Of a stretch of DNA of 36,035 nucleotides, positions 6,844-15,674 are shown one piece after another. Origin of the DNA: JBFMFH01 sp040752275. Its GTDB lineage: Bacteria > Acidobacteriota > Vicinamibacteria > Vicinamibacterales > JAKQTR01. The notes under the pieces are model-generated. The model was not told the origin of the DNA. It did not search any database and worked only from the letters and a program-made list of their open reading frames with translations. The stretch lies in assembly GCA_040752275.1 (NCBI GenBank), contig JBFMFH010000019.1, positions 1-36,035 on the forward strand, read 5' to 3'. The number at the start of each line of letters is the position of its first letter. Within the stretch, counting starts at the first letter, position 1. Position numbers and translations under genes: made by a program.

Positions 6844-9060
6844 GTGGGCACTGACGTCAGCCGGCTGATCGTCGTTGCCGCGGCCGTTGCCCTGGCGGCG
6901 CAGGCGCCCTCGCCAAAGGGGCGCCGGGTATCGACTGGGGCCACACCGGCCTATCTGCTCCTCGAGTTGCCATCGGGCCGTACGCTCGCCGAGTCCCGGC
7001 GGGCTGTCCTCGACACCCCCGTGGCGCCCGGATCGATCGCGAAACTGGCCACACTGGCCGCGGCACTCGAAACGGGTGTAGTGACCGACCGCACGCGCAT
7101 CCTGTGCCGCCGCCGCGCCGACACGGACGGGCACGTCGTCGAATGCGTGCATCCAGACTTGCGCCGGCCCCTCGATGCGGTCGAGGCGCTGGGCTACTCG
7201 TGCAACGGGTATGTCGCCTCCATTGCCCGGACGCTCGACCGGGGTGCGTTGAATCGGACGTTGGCGAGACTGGGGCTGCCGACGCTGGATCCGGCCACGC
7301 CCACCGTGACGGGTGCCCTCGGCCTCGCCGGCATCAAGGCCACGCCGCGGCAGTTGCTCGAGGCGTTTCTCCGGATCGCGGGTTCGTCCCGGGTTGCAAT
7401 CAGGCTGGACGACCGGCATCGAGCCGTATTGCGGCGTGGGATGGAGCTGGCGGCCTGGTCCGGGACTGCATCGGCGCTGGCCGAGGCGGGCTTCCGCGGG
7501 ATGGCGAAGACCGGGACGGCGCCAATGCCCGGCGGAGGCTACGAAGGTCTCGTGACGGCTCTCGTCGACACGGAGCGTCCAACTCATGCCCTCGTTGTGG
7601 TCGCGCCGGGCGCCTCGGGCGCGCACGCAGCCGAGCTCGCTGCCGGGATCCTCAAGCAGCACGGCGCACCGTACGGCACGGCGCGTTCGCCCGTCCCGAG
7701 TGCGGTCGAGGGGCAGCGTGCATCAAGCGTGTTCCGTGTCGGAATCACGCAGCGCAACGGGTCGCACGCCGTTGAGGAGATGGAGGCCGAGACCTACGTC
7801 GGCCGAGCCGTGGCGGGGGAGGGCGGCGACTCCCTGCCGCCTGCGGCGCTTGAGGCGCTGGCCATCGCCGCCCGGACCTTTGCCGAGGCCAGCCGCGGCC
7901 GCCACAGCGCCGAGGGCTTCGATCTGTGCGACCTGACGCACTGCCTTGCGCTGCGGCAGGTCTCGTCGCGGTCCTTGGCCGCCGCCGCGGCAACACGGGG
8001 CCTCGTGCTCTTCGACGGGCCGCATCTCGCTGACGTCTACCTGAGCGCGTCGTGCGGCGGTCACACCGAACGTCCGTCCGTGGTCTGGGCGTCGGCACGT
8101 GATGTTGCGTACCTCTCGGCCCGGCCGGATCCTGCCTGTGCGAGCGAACCCGGGTGGGAGAGCCGTGTGCCGGAGGTTCGCCTCAGGCGGGTGCTGCAAG
8201 CCGCCGGTTTGCGCGGCGGTCCCGTTCGCGATCTCCGCGTTGCCGACCGCACCTCATCCGGACGCGCGCGCCGGCTGAAGGTCGAGGGGATGGTGCCGGA
8301 ACTCGTCGATGCCGGGGCGTTCAGGCTTGCGGCCGGCCGCACGCTCGGTTGGCAGACCATCAAGAGCGCGCTCTTCGACATTCGGCGCACGAGCGATGGC
8401 TATCGGTTCGTCGGAAAGGGCATGGGACACGGCGTTGGTATGTGCGTCCGCGGCGCGGCGAACCGGTCCGCCGGCGGTGCATCGCGTGAGGCGATCCTCG
8501 CCTTCTACTTTCCCGGCCTTCGGATCGGATCGACGCCGGCTTCCGTTCGTGTCGTACTTCCCGAAGAGGACCGCGACGCCCTGGCAACCGTGCGACGGAG
8601 CGTGGCGGCGGCGCTGGACGACCTGGCCCGGAAGCTGGGCGTCACCGAATCCCCTGAGGTGGAGATCCGGTTTCACCCGACCGTCGACGCGTACGCGCGA
8701 GCGACCGGTCTGCCGTGGTGGACGTCGGCTCGCACGTCTGGCGCCCGCATCGATCTTCTCCCGCTCGGTGTTCTCCGCAAGCGAAGCACGCTGGAGTCGA
8801 CGTTGCGTCACGAGCTCGTCCACGTGCTGACCGACGAGGTGTTGAGGGACCGGCCCCTCTGGGTGCGCGAAGGGCTTGCGCAGGTGATCGCCGGCGAGGC
8901 GCCGCCGGCAACGAAGGGGAGTGGAGCCGGCGCCTGTCCGGGCGAGGACGAACTGCGAGCCCCACGCTCACCTGACGCCTGGCGCGATGCTTACGCAGGC
9001 GCGGCGCGTTGCGTGGCGGCCGCCCTGGCAAAGGGGCAATCCTGGCGCGAGCTTCGCTGA
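6844..9060 (+). CDS. Penicillin-binding transpeptidase-SpoIID-HExxH peptidase fusion
   Basis: The protein has 738 residues and starts at GTG 6844 after a weak ribosome site. The N-terminus is a hydrophobic export signal (8-20). Residues ~35-270 are a penicillin-binding/transpeptidase-like domain with all three motifs: SIAK (Ser64, Lys67), SCN (119-121) and KTGTA (222-226). Residues ~298-560 are a SpoIID domain: EEMEAETYVG, AARTFAEAS, LSASCGGHTE and GKGMGHGVGMC. SpoIID proteins are lytic transglycosylases acting on peptidoglycan denuded of stem peptides. Residues ~600-738 form a gluzincin-like zinc peptidase: HELVH (656-660) with a downstream glutamate in WVREGLAQ (Glu676). The transpeptidase and SpoIID domains are joined by TARSPVPSAVEGQ (279-291), encoded by a fragment of a dispersed repeat. 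The protein would act on cell wall in the periplasm. The C-terminus ends abruptly beside an ilvE fragment and may have been trimmed by that rearrangement. Confidence 0.75.
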   Translation: MGTDVSRLIVVAAAVALAAQAPSPKGRRVSTGATPAYLLLELPSGRTLAESRRAVLDTPVAPGSIAKLATLAAALETGVVTDRTRILCRRRADTDGHVVECVHPDLRRPLDAVEALGYSCNGYVASIARTLDRGALNRTLARLGLPTLDPATPTVTGALGLAGIKATPRQLLEAFLRIAGSSRVAIRLDDRHRAVLRRGMELAAWSGTASALAEAGFRGMAKTGTAPMPGGGYEGLVTALVDTERPTHALVVVAPGASGAHAAELAAGILKQHGAPYGTARSPVPSAVEGQRASSVFRVGITQRNGSHAVEEMEAETYVGRAVAGEGGDSLPPAALEALAIAARTFAEASRGRHSAEGFDLCDLTHCLALRQVSSRSLAAAAATRGLVLFDGPHLADVYLSASCGGHTERPSVVWASARDVAYLSARPDPACASEPGWESRVPEVRLRRVLQAAGLRGGPVRDLRVADRTSSGRARRLKVEGMVPELVDAGAFRLAAGRTLGWQTIKSALFDIRRTSDGYRFVGKGMGHGVGMCVRGAANRSAGGASREAILAFYFPGLRIGSTPASVRVVLPEEDRDALATVRRSVAAALDDLARKLGVTESPEVEIRFHPTVDAYARATGLPWWTSARTSGARIDLLPLGVLRKRSTLESTLRHELVHVLTDEVLRDRPLWVREGLAQVIAGEAPPATKGSGAGACPGEDELRAPRSPDAWRDAYAGAARCVAAALAKGQSWRELR
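7676..7720. repeat. Dispersed-repeat fragment inside a coding sequence
   Basis: This stretch encodes TARSPVPSAVEGQRA between two protein domains. It contains CGGTCGAGGGGC (7703-7714), also present at 596-607 in the intergenic REP-like element, with CGAG two bases upstream in both. It looks like part of the repeat retained in frame as an interdomain linker. Confidence 0.5.
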
Positions 9061-9091
9061 CGCTCGTTCCGCCGGCACCGACAGCGGGCGT

Positions 9092-9310
9092 CCTCACGTC
9101 GGCATTGCCGTCTGGCCGTGGAGTGCCTACCTCGGGGCCGACGCGCGCGAGCTGGGCGTCCGCGCGAACGTGTCGTCGTACACGCGCCACCACCCCAACG
9201 TTTCTATGACGAAGGCGAAGATCACCGGCAGTTATGCCAACTCGATGCTGGCGAAGACCGAGTCCGTGCGCCTCGGTTTCGACGAAGCGATCATGCTGGA
9301 CAGCCAGGGT
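9092..9310 (+). pseudogene. ilvE: Internal fragment of branched-chain aminotransferase (ilvE remnant)
   Basis: One frame reads HVGIAVWPWSAYLGADA, GVRANVSSYTRHHPNVSM, TKAKITGSYANSMLAKTES and VRLGFDEAIMLDSQG. This is the middle of a class IV PLP-dependent branched-chain amino-acid aminotransferase (strand W-x-W-G-A-Y-L-G, the S-S-Y-T-R-H-H-P-N segment, the active-site lysine region and L-G-F/Y-D-E-A-I-M-L-D). Only about 70 of ~300 residues are present: the N-terminal third is absent, and similarity stops after LDSQG, where the next residues (YVAE in relatives) should be. There is no start codon or ribosome site. It is a decaying fragment left by a rearrangement, immediately downstream of the transpeptidase-SpoIID-peptidase gene. 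Confidence 0.8.
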
Positions 9311-9508
9311 AGGGGATGGCGGTCCCCCAGATCCTCCGGGGGCGCGAACGGTCGTCATGACGCGCTTGCCGGATGTCGGCCGGGACGTCCGCCACAGGAC
9401 CCAGCCGGTCCCGGGGCGCAACGCCCTTCCACGCGGCCTCCGAAGACGCGGGCGCGCGTGGAGGTCGCTTGCTCCCGGATGCTCTCCCTGGCGGATAGCG
9501 TACGGGCT
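9311..9508. other. No recognisable gene
   Basis: Between the ilvE fragment and the stop codon of the leftward membrane-protein gene, I read all frames and recognise no protein, RNA gene or terminator. It may be part of the same degraded rearrangement. Confidence 0.5.
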
Positions 9509-10306
9509 CTATGGCTGGGTGGCTTCGTCGGAGGGTTGGGGTCCGCGTGCGGCACGCTCGGGAGTCGCCTCGACCGCCTCTGCCGCAGATCTCGACGCCT
9601 CCTGTCCGACTGCCCATAGCACAACCATCCAGAGCGCGTTCATGACCACGAACAGGACACACAGCTTCGCGCCGGCGAACGCCGGCTGGGCCCAGGTGGA
9701 TGGCAGACTCGCCGGGCGCCAGTAGGCCAATTGCCATGGACCTGCCCAAATCGCGAACATCGCCGCACTTACCGTGACGAGCGTGCGCCACGACAAGGCG
9801 CGCCGAACCCACACGAAGCTCGCTGCACCGCTCGCTCCGCCACGAAGTCCGGCGGCCAGCAACGCGAGGGCCAGCGAGAGTCCCATCGCAAACCGCACGA
9901 AGTACAGGACCCACCCGATCGTCGTGTGCAGCCACGCGGTGCGGACCCATCCGGCATTTGCGATGAACCACGCGTCGATCTCGCCCGCATGCGCGGCAAA
10001 GTACGCGAAAAGCGCACCGGTCGCCCACCAGACCGCACCGAACACCAGAAGCGCGGGCACGACCCACCAGACGCGCCGCAGGATGTCCGCAAGGAGGCCC
10101 CGCATCGGACGCGCCCTCCGCCAGGCGAGCAGCCCGACCCCCTCGACGATGCTCACCCAAAGGAGCATGCCGATGACGAGCAGCGCCGAGACCGCCAACG
10201 TGAACACATTCGACTCAGGCGTCTGCAAGAGCGCCCAGTACAGCCCGCCGAGGATCGCATGGCCCCCAATCAGCCAGGCCAGAATCGCCATCGACCGCCG
10301 GATCAC
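9509..10306 (-). CDS. Integral membrane protein of unknown function, coupled to A2M
   Basis: The protein has 265 residues. I start it at GTG 10306, because this GTG overlaps the TGA of the alpha-2-macroglobulin gene as GTGA, which implies translational coupling; ATG 10291 is a possible alternative. Hydrophobic segments at roughly 5-25, 32-55, 75-105, 120-150, 165-190 and 205-235 suggest six membrane spans. Trp is frequent at segment ends, and the C-terminal tail is polar and rich in Ala/Glu/Pro. I recognise no family. Its place as last gene of the DUF2461-DUF1175-A2M operon suggests a role in anchoring or exporting the envelope proteins, which is inference from context only. Confidence 0.65.
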   Translation of the reverse strand: MIRRSMAILAWLIGGHAILGGLYWALLQTPESNVFTLAVSALLVIGMLLWVSIVEGVGLLAWRRARPMRGLLADILRRVWWVVPALLVFGAVWWATGALFAYFAAHAGEIDAWFIANAGWVRTAWLHTTIGWVLYFVRFAMGLSLALALLAAGLRGGASGAASFVWVRRALSWRTLVTVSAAMFAIWAGPWQLAYWRPASLPSTWAQPAFAGAKLCVLFVVMNALWMVVLWAVGQEASRSAAEAVEATPERAARGPQPSDEATQP

Positions 10307-13300
10307 TGCCGGCCTCCACCGGGCTGGACCGCCGCGCCGCCAGCCGCTGATACCACCGCTACCGCCTGCGCGGCGCTCGACGCCGTCCCGTCGGGCACAT
10401 ACATCGCCGAGATGCGGGCGGGCGACGCCCTGAAAACTCCCGGCGTGACGGCTCTGAGCAGATACGTGTACTCGTAGCGGCCCTGCGAGAAGCTCTGCTG
10501 GAAGAACACGACGCGGTCGTCGCGGTACTCGCGCTGGCTGCCCCACCAGTCCCCCCGCCGGCGTTCGAGTTGGTAGAGTCCGTCCTGTTGGACGGGCTCG
10601 GTGCCCGCCGGGATCGGATCTTCGAGCATGAGGTACCGCCAGTCGGTCGAGCCCGCCGCCGTCAGCCTGACGAGCAGCAGGTCTCCAGGCTTGACGCTGC
10701 CGGTGAAGGGCGATTCCCGGTACACGATGCGATTGTTCACCGTCGCCGGCGTCAGCGAGAAGTACTGCCGTTCCAGGGCGAGGCGGTGGCTGCCTGTCCG
10801 CTCCTGGGCGCCAGCCGTGTCGTAGTAGCCTGCCTGTGCGCCCCAGTAGATGGTGCCAACGCCCTTCGTCACGACGCGCACGGTGTTCGCGCCGGCCACA
10901 GCCGGAGCCATGAACTCGATGGGATCCGGCGCCGACAGGTCGGCCCCGGTCAGTCTGCGCGATCCCACCGCGCCGCCGTTGACGAACACCTCAACGTCGA
11001 CCTCGGCGCCCTTCTCGCCACGCGCCCGCATGTAGTCGATGAGGCCGGCCAGCACCATTGACGTCTGCTTGGTGCTCGCCCAGTAGGTGCCGAAGGTGCG
11101 GTTCAGGAGCAACCAGCGCACCGCCTGTTCGAGCACCGGACTTGTCGGCTCGCGCGGTGCGAGCGCCCTGACGATGGTGGCCGTGGCCTCGACGCTGGTG
11201 TCGGCGAAGTCCTCGAGCAGCGGGTCGCCAATCGTGGTCCACCACGCCAGATCGCCCTTGCGCTCGACCGCCCCGAGCAGTTCCCGCGCGAGATCGTCGC
11301 CTCGCGGGTCCTTCACGAGGTCGAGGGCCATGAGGAGCAGTCCGCGTCCGTAGGGACTCATGCGGCCTCTGGCGCTCCACAGCTCGTTGAGCGCCGCGTT
11401 CCGCTCCCACGAAGGCGGATCACCCCAGTCTTCGGCCTCGATGCCGCGGGCCGTTGCGAGCAGGATGACCCAGGTCGTGTAGGTCTTCAGGTCGGGGATG
11501 GCTCGCGGGTACTCGGCGTAGAGCTTGCGCAAGGCGCGCACACCCTGGCCTATCCTCCACTCGTCGACCTTGAATCCCGCCTGCCGGGCCTCGAGCAGCC
11601 CGGCGACGGCGTAGGCCGTCATGAACGGGTGGTTCTCGTCGGTCTTCCACCAACCCCATCCGCCATCCTGATGCTGGTAGTCGTACAGTCGGGTGAGGCC
11701 CTCGGTGACTCGCCGGTCCAGATTGCGCAACTGCTCGGTCGGCGGCAACTGCAGATCGGCGAGCGCGCGCTGGACGAGGATGTTCGGCACGAAGCTCGAC
11801 AGCGTCTGCTCGGTGCACCCGTACGGATACGAGGACAGGAAGTCGAGGGCGCCCAGTAAGGGACCGGCCAGCGTCGGCGCCACCTGCACCCGGATCGATC
11901 GGGCCGAAGGATTCGAGGTGGCCGGGACTTGCAGTTCCGCGGTCTGCACGCCAGCCCCCACCATCGACCCGGCTGCGCCCGCCTCCCGCTTCAGGCCGAA
12001 GGGCCGCACCGGGAGCGACAGCTCGAGGGCGTCCCCGTTGTCAGGGGTGACGGCCGTGCCGCGGACGACGGCTTGGCCCACCTCGTTGGCTTCGAGCCGC
12101 CAGTCGACGCGCGCCTCGCCGTTCTGGGCGATCTGCAGCTCGCGGGGCGCTCCGAGGCCACCGGCCGGCTGCTCCGCCTCCGGCGCAAGGCCCGTGGCGG
12201 CACCCGTCAACGTGACGGTCGCATCGCCCGGCAGGAAGTTGTGGACGATGAACGGCAGATCGACCCGGTCGCCTTCCGTCAGAAACCGCGGCGTCGCGAT
12301 GCGCAGGATCAGGTCCTTGGTCGTCATCGTCCGGGCCACGCCGGTGCCGGCCCTCGTGTCTGCCGTCACGGCGCGGGCGGTCAGGCGCCAGGTCGTCAGC
12401 GCGTCGGGGTATGGCACTTCGACCTCGGCCCTGCCGTCGGCAGCCGTCACGAGGTCGGCCACCCAGAAGATCGCATCCGGGAACTCCTTCCTCACCTGTG
12501 GGCGCTGGGGCGTGTCGCCCTTGAAATCCGCGAGCGTGAAGGGACGCCGCCGATGGGTGAGCAGCAGCTCCTGGCTGCCGGCATAGCCCACGAAGGAGTA
12601 GTCGCGCGAGAAGTCGGTCCAGACGCGGCTGTAGGACAGCCGGTAGAAGAACCGGACCGGATCCGGCGTCGAGTCCGGCTTGACGCCGTACACGGCTTCG
12701 TCGACGATCCCGACGCTGAGCTGGGCCTTGACCGGCGCGCCGTCTGCGTCAGTCACCGAGAGTGAGAATCGCCCGGTCCCGCCGGGCTTGCCAACCTCGG
12801 GATCCGCTTCCACCGCAATGGACAGCTGTCGCGACGTGGCTGGGACCTTGACACGCCGCTCGGCGCGGTACAGCCGATCGTCCTTGAGGAACACCACGTT
12901 GACGTAGGTGTCACCGAGGTCGCTCTCGTCGATCGGGACCTCGACGGTCGCATCCGCCCCCACCTGCGCGACGCGGTGGTAGGAGATGTACTGCGCCTCC
13001 TTCGTGACGAGAACCGGCGCTGAGACCTGGCCTCCACGGATGACGAGGCGGGCCGTGTCGCCGGGCAGGTAGGTCTTCCTGTCGGCGATCAACTCCAGGA
13101 ACACGTCGCCTTCGTCCCACGCCTCCGCCCGCTCGCCGGCGACCCAGAGGTCCGACGTGTCTTCGACCGTTCGGCCGTCGCTCTGGGCGGCCACAACCAC
13201 GCGGTAGCTGCCGGAATCGCGAGGGATCGTCGACGACCACGAGGCCAGACCGTCCTGGTCCGTCTGGATCGTACCCTGAGCCACCGGCGTGATCCTCGGA

Positions 13301-15021
13301 TCCGACCAGCGCCCATCGGGGTAGGTCAGCCGCTCGAGTCGCAGACTGAGACCCACGCCGGCCTGGGCGTTCCCGGTGTAGTCGAGCGCCTTCGCCGAGA
13401 CCTGAAGCGGTGCGCCCGCGCGATACACGTACCGGTCGGTCGACGAGGTCACGAAGAACTTCCCGTAGGTGCCGTGCACCATCGTGGACCCGGAGACTTC
13501 GCGGTTGCTCGCATCGGTCACCCGCGCCTCGATGCGCAACGAGTAGTCGCGGCGCTCCTCGGAGACTGGCACCGGCACGCTAATGGTCGCCGCGCCGTCG
13601 GCCCCGAGCCGGGTCGTCGCCTCGCTGGTCTGCTCACCGCCCCACCAGCCGCTGTCCTCTTCGGCATCGTCGATCCATCGCAGCGGCGAATAGTACGGCT
13701 GCCGGTGTACGACGTACGTCACCGCCCCGCCGGAGACGGGCTGGCCGAAGTAGTACCTGGCCGTGATGGTGGCGCGCGCCGTGCCTCCCTGCACGACGAA
13801 CCGGTCAGGAGACGTGACGGTGACCTCGAATTCCGGCTTCCGGTACTCCTGGACCTCGAAAGACCCGTTCGCTCGAAGGTCGCCGCTGGCGACGGTGATC
13901 GTGTAGTAACCCAGCGCGGCGCCGGTTGGCAGCGCGTAGCTGGCGTGCACGCTGCCGAACTCGTCCGGCCGTACTGTCTGCCGAAACACGACCTTGTCGT
14001 TGCTGTCGGCGATCGAGATCTCGGCTTCGCGAGCGTCGAAGGTCGACAGCAGGGCCCGCGACCGCCAGCGCAGCACGGCCTTGGTGTTCACCGTGTGACC
14101 CGGTCGGTAGATGGGCTTGTCCGTGTAGACGTAGCCGACGAGGGTGCGGGTTTCTTCCTGCAGCGACCACCCGCCAGGGTCGCTGGCCGTCACCTGGGTC
14201 CCGCATCGCGCGACCGTCACGACCGTGTCTGGCCGAACGACGTTGATGTCCCAGACGGCGATGCCGTCGTCGCCGGTTCTGCCGGCCTGCAGCGGCTTCC
14301 GATCGATGAACGTCTGGACGTCGCAGCCCTGCTGCGGCTTGCCGGTCCTGCGGTGCGCCGCGAAGACCAGGATCTGGCCCGGCGAGGTCTTGGTCACCAG
14401 GCCAATGTCTGAGATCATCACGATCGTATACGCCTTCAGCGGCGCGTTCACGGCCTCGATGACGTAGACGCCCGGGTCCTTGACGTCGAGCGGAATACGG
14501 CGGGACTCGGGGTCGCGCACCGGCGGCAGCACCTCGCGCCACGACGCCACCAGGCGTGACGGGTTCAGCAGGGGCACCTGCGCGAATGTGTTGTAGCGGA
14601 GCGTCTGGCGCAGCGCCACCTCGCTCTTGTCGGCCTGCTCCCGCCGCAATCGCCGGTAGTCGTAGCTCACCTGGCGCCGTAGAAAGTCGCGGACGTCCAG
14701 GCGGCGCGCCGATTTCCACAGCGCGATGCGCTCGATGAGCGTCTGCTCCTGTGGCACCATCGGCTTCTCACTGCCCAGCCGGTGCGGATCGTCGAGATTC
14801 GAGAAGAACGCCAGCGGGTCCTCCACGCGGTAGACGCGGAAGTCCAGATGGTCGATCCGGCGGAACGTCAGGTCGAAGGACGCACGTTCGCCCGTCGTGT
14901 AGATTTGACTGCTCCACACACTGAAGGCCGGACTCTGGCTGTTGCCCTGGGGCTGGGCGGCGCCCAGGGTCGGGACGAGGAGGATCGCAGCCAGGAGGAC
15001 GATCGGGGCACGACTGTTCAT
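10303..15021 (-). CDS. Secreted alpha-2-macroglobulin family protein with thioester
   Basis: The protein has 1572 residues, starting at ATG 15021, whose bases overlap the DUF1175 stop as ATGA. Residues 1-23 form a signal peptide ending near LGAAQP with no lipobox cysteine, so it is not an obvious lipoprotein, unlike many bacterial A2Ms. The first half is a chain of MG-type beta domains (for example GYVYTDKPIYRPGHTVN, VQEYRKPEFEVTV). Then come the A2M segment (FWVADLVTAADGRAEV, PYPDALTTWRLTARAV) and a thioester site, SYPYGCTEQTLS, with Cys1069 and Gln1072. A helical toroid with repeats (YQHQDGGWGWWKTDEN) follows. Family knowledge: bacterial A2Ms trap proteases in the periplasm. The usual partner PBP1C is not adjacent; here the partners are DUF1175 and a membrane protein, as in the YfaS/YfaT arrangement of enterobacteria. 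Confidence 0.92.
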   Translation of the reverse strand: MNSRAPIVLLAAILLVPTLGAAQPQGNSQSPAFSVWSSQIYTTGERASFDLTFRRIDHLDFRVYRVEDPLAFFSNLDDPHRLGSEKPMVPQEQTLIERIALWKSARRLDVRDFLRRQVSYDYRRLRREQADKSEVALRQTLRYNTFAQVPLLNPSRLVASWREVLPPVRDPESRRIPLDVKDPGVYVIEAVNAPLKAYTIVMISDIGLVTKTSPGQILVFAAHRRTGKPQQGCDVQTFIDRKPLQAGRTGDDGIAVWDINVVRPDTVVTVARCGTQVTASDPGGWSLQEETRTLVGYVYTDKPIYRPGHTVNTKAVLRWRSRALLSTFDAREAEISIADSNDKVVFRQTVRPDEFGSVHASYALPTGAALGYYTITVASGDLRANGSFEVQEYRKPEFEVTVTSPDRFVVQGGTARATITARYYFGQPVSGGAVTYVVHRQPYYSPLRWIDDAEEDSGWWGGEQTSEATTRLGADGAATISVPVPVSEERRDYSLRIEARVTDASNREVSGSTMVHGTYGKFFVTSSTDRYVYRAGAPLQVSAKALDYTGNAQAGVGLSLRLERLTYPDGRWSDPRITPVAQGTIQTDQDGLASWSSTIPRDSGSYRVVVAAQSDGRTVEDTSDLWVAGERAEAWDEGDVFLELIADRKTYLPGDTARLVIRGGQVSAPVLVTKEAQYISYHRVAQVGADATVEVPIDESDLGDTYVNVVFLKDDRLYRAERRVKVPATSRQLSIAVEADPEVGKPGGTGRFSLSVTDADGAPVKAQLSVGIVDEAVYGVKPDSTPDPVRFFYRLSYSRVWTDFSRDYSFVGYAGSQELLLTHRRRPFTLADFKGDTPQRPQVRKEFPDAIFWVADLVTAADGRAEVEVPYPDALTTWRLTARAVTADTRAGTGVARTMTTKDLILRIATPRFLTEGDRVDLPFIVHNFLPGDATVTLTGAATGLAPEAEQPAGGLGAPRELQIAQNGEARVDWRLEANEVGQAVVRGTAVTPDNGDALELSLPVRPFGLKREAGAAGSMVGAGVQTAELQVPATSNPSARSIRVQVAPTLAGPLLGALDFLSSYPYGCTEQTLSSFVPNILVQRALADLQLPPTEQLRNLDRRVTEGLTRLYDYQHQDGGWGWWKTDENHPFMTAYAVAGLLEARQAGFKVDEWRIGQGVRALRKLYAEYPRAIPDLKTYTTWVILLATARGIEAEDWGDPPSWERNAALNELWSARGRMSPYGRGLLLMALDLVKDPRGDDLARELLGAVERKGDLAWWTTIGDPLLEDFADTSVEATATIVRALAPREPTSPVLEQAVRWLLLNRTFGTYWASTKQTSMVLAGLIDYMRARGEKGAEVDVEVFVNGGAVGSRRLTGADLSAPDPIEFMAPAVAGANTVRVVTKGVGTIYWGAQAGYYDTAGAQERTGSHRLALERQYFSLTPATVNNRIVYRESPFTGSVKPGDLLLVRLTAAGSTDWRYLMLEDPIPAGTEPVQQDGLYQLERRRGDWWGSQREYRDDRVVFFQQSFSQGRYEYTYLLRAVTPGVFRASPARISAMYVPDGTASSAAQAVAVVSAAGGAAVQPGGGRQ

Positions 15022-15674
15022 AACCACGCCAAGCGAAACACCCCAACGAATGCGGGGTTGTGTGATACGGGCCGCCAACGTGGCGCCGGGTGCTGCATGA
15101 GGTCCGACAATCGCACTTTGCGAACTTCGCCGGGGCCGGTGTCGGTTGGTCCTGTATGGTACACGATCCAATCCCGCCCGCCCGATTCGAAAGCGGAATC
15201 CCCCACGAAGACCATCAGGTGGTCCGGCGTTCGCTGCCGCTCTTGCCGGAAGTGGAGCAAGTCGCCCGGGCGCAGGGCCCTCACGTCGCGCCCCAGCCAC
15301 CGGGCGTTGAGTTCCACGATGGTCTTCGCATCCGCGAACTCGGCATAGACCTTGTCGCCGACGCGGAACAGCGCCAGGCCACCGGCACCCGCCGGCGGAC
15401 GAACTCGCACGTCAGGAATGGCCGGCACGAGCGGGAGGGCGGCCTGCCGATGCCACTCGGGCGTGTGGGGCCGCAACGCCTCTCGGGCGGCGTGGCGGAC
15501 CAACCCGGCACAATCGTTGACGTCCGGCGTCGGCCGGTAGAACTGCGCATCAGCCAGGAGGACGAACCATGATTGAAAGGCTTCGCGGTCGGCATGGTCG
15601 GCCAGATGGACCTGAGCGCCGAGCGGGAGGGCTGACAGCATGAGCACGAGCGCGCAGGGCGCGACACGGCTCAC
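15018..15674 (-). CDS. DUF1175 (YfaT-like) exported protein
   Basis: The protein has 218 residues. The start is GTG 15674, overlapping the DUF2461 stop as GTGA; its own stop overlaps the A2M start as ATGA. The N-terminus (3-20) is a signal peptide ending LGAQ. The mature part has DVNDCAGLVRHAAREAL with Cys55, then RPGDLLHFRQ and TPDHLMVFVG with His152, a layout like NlpC/P60 papain-fold peptidases. It ends in NPAFVGVFRLAWL. DUF1175 proteins are typically encoded beside the YfaS-type alpha-2-macroglobulin, which is the case here. A periplasmic hydrolase or processing role for the A2M is plausible but not shown. Confidence 0.82.
   Translation of the reverse strand: MSRVAPCALVLMLSALPLGAQVHLADHADREAFQSWFVLLADAQFYRPTPDVNDCAGLVRHAAREALRPHTPEWHRQAALPLVPAIPDVRVRPPAGAGGLALFRVGDKVYAEFADAKTIVELNARWLGRDVRALRPGDLLHFRQERQRTPDHLMVFVGDSAFESGGRDWIVYHTGPTDTGPGEVRKVRLSDLMQHPAPRWRPVSHNPAFVGVFRLAWL

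Noticed and set aside
6742..7662. 306-codon minus-strand frame over the transpeptidase domain
   Set aside because: Opposite intact SxxK/SxN/KTG motifs; no recognisable product.
13474..14412. Plus-strand frame within the A2M gene
   Set aside because: Shadow of the MG domains on the other strand.
15022..15300. N-terminal extension of the A2M before residue M of the signal peptide
   Set aside because: The extension lacks family features, and the ATG at 15021 is followed at once by a Sec signal and overlaps the DUF1175 stop.
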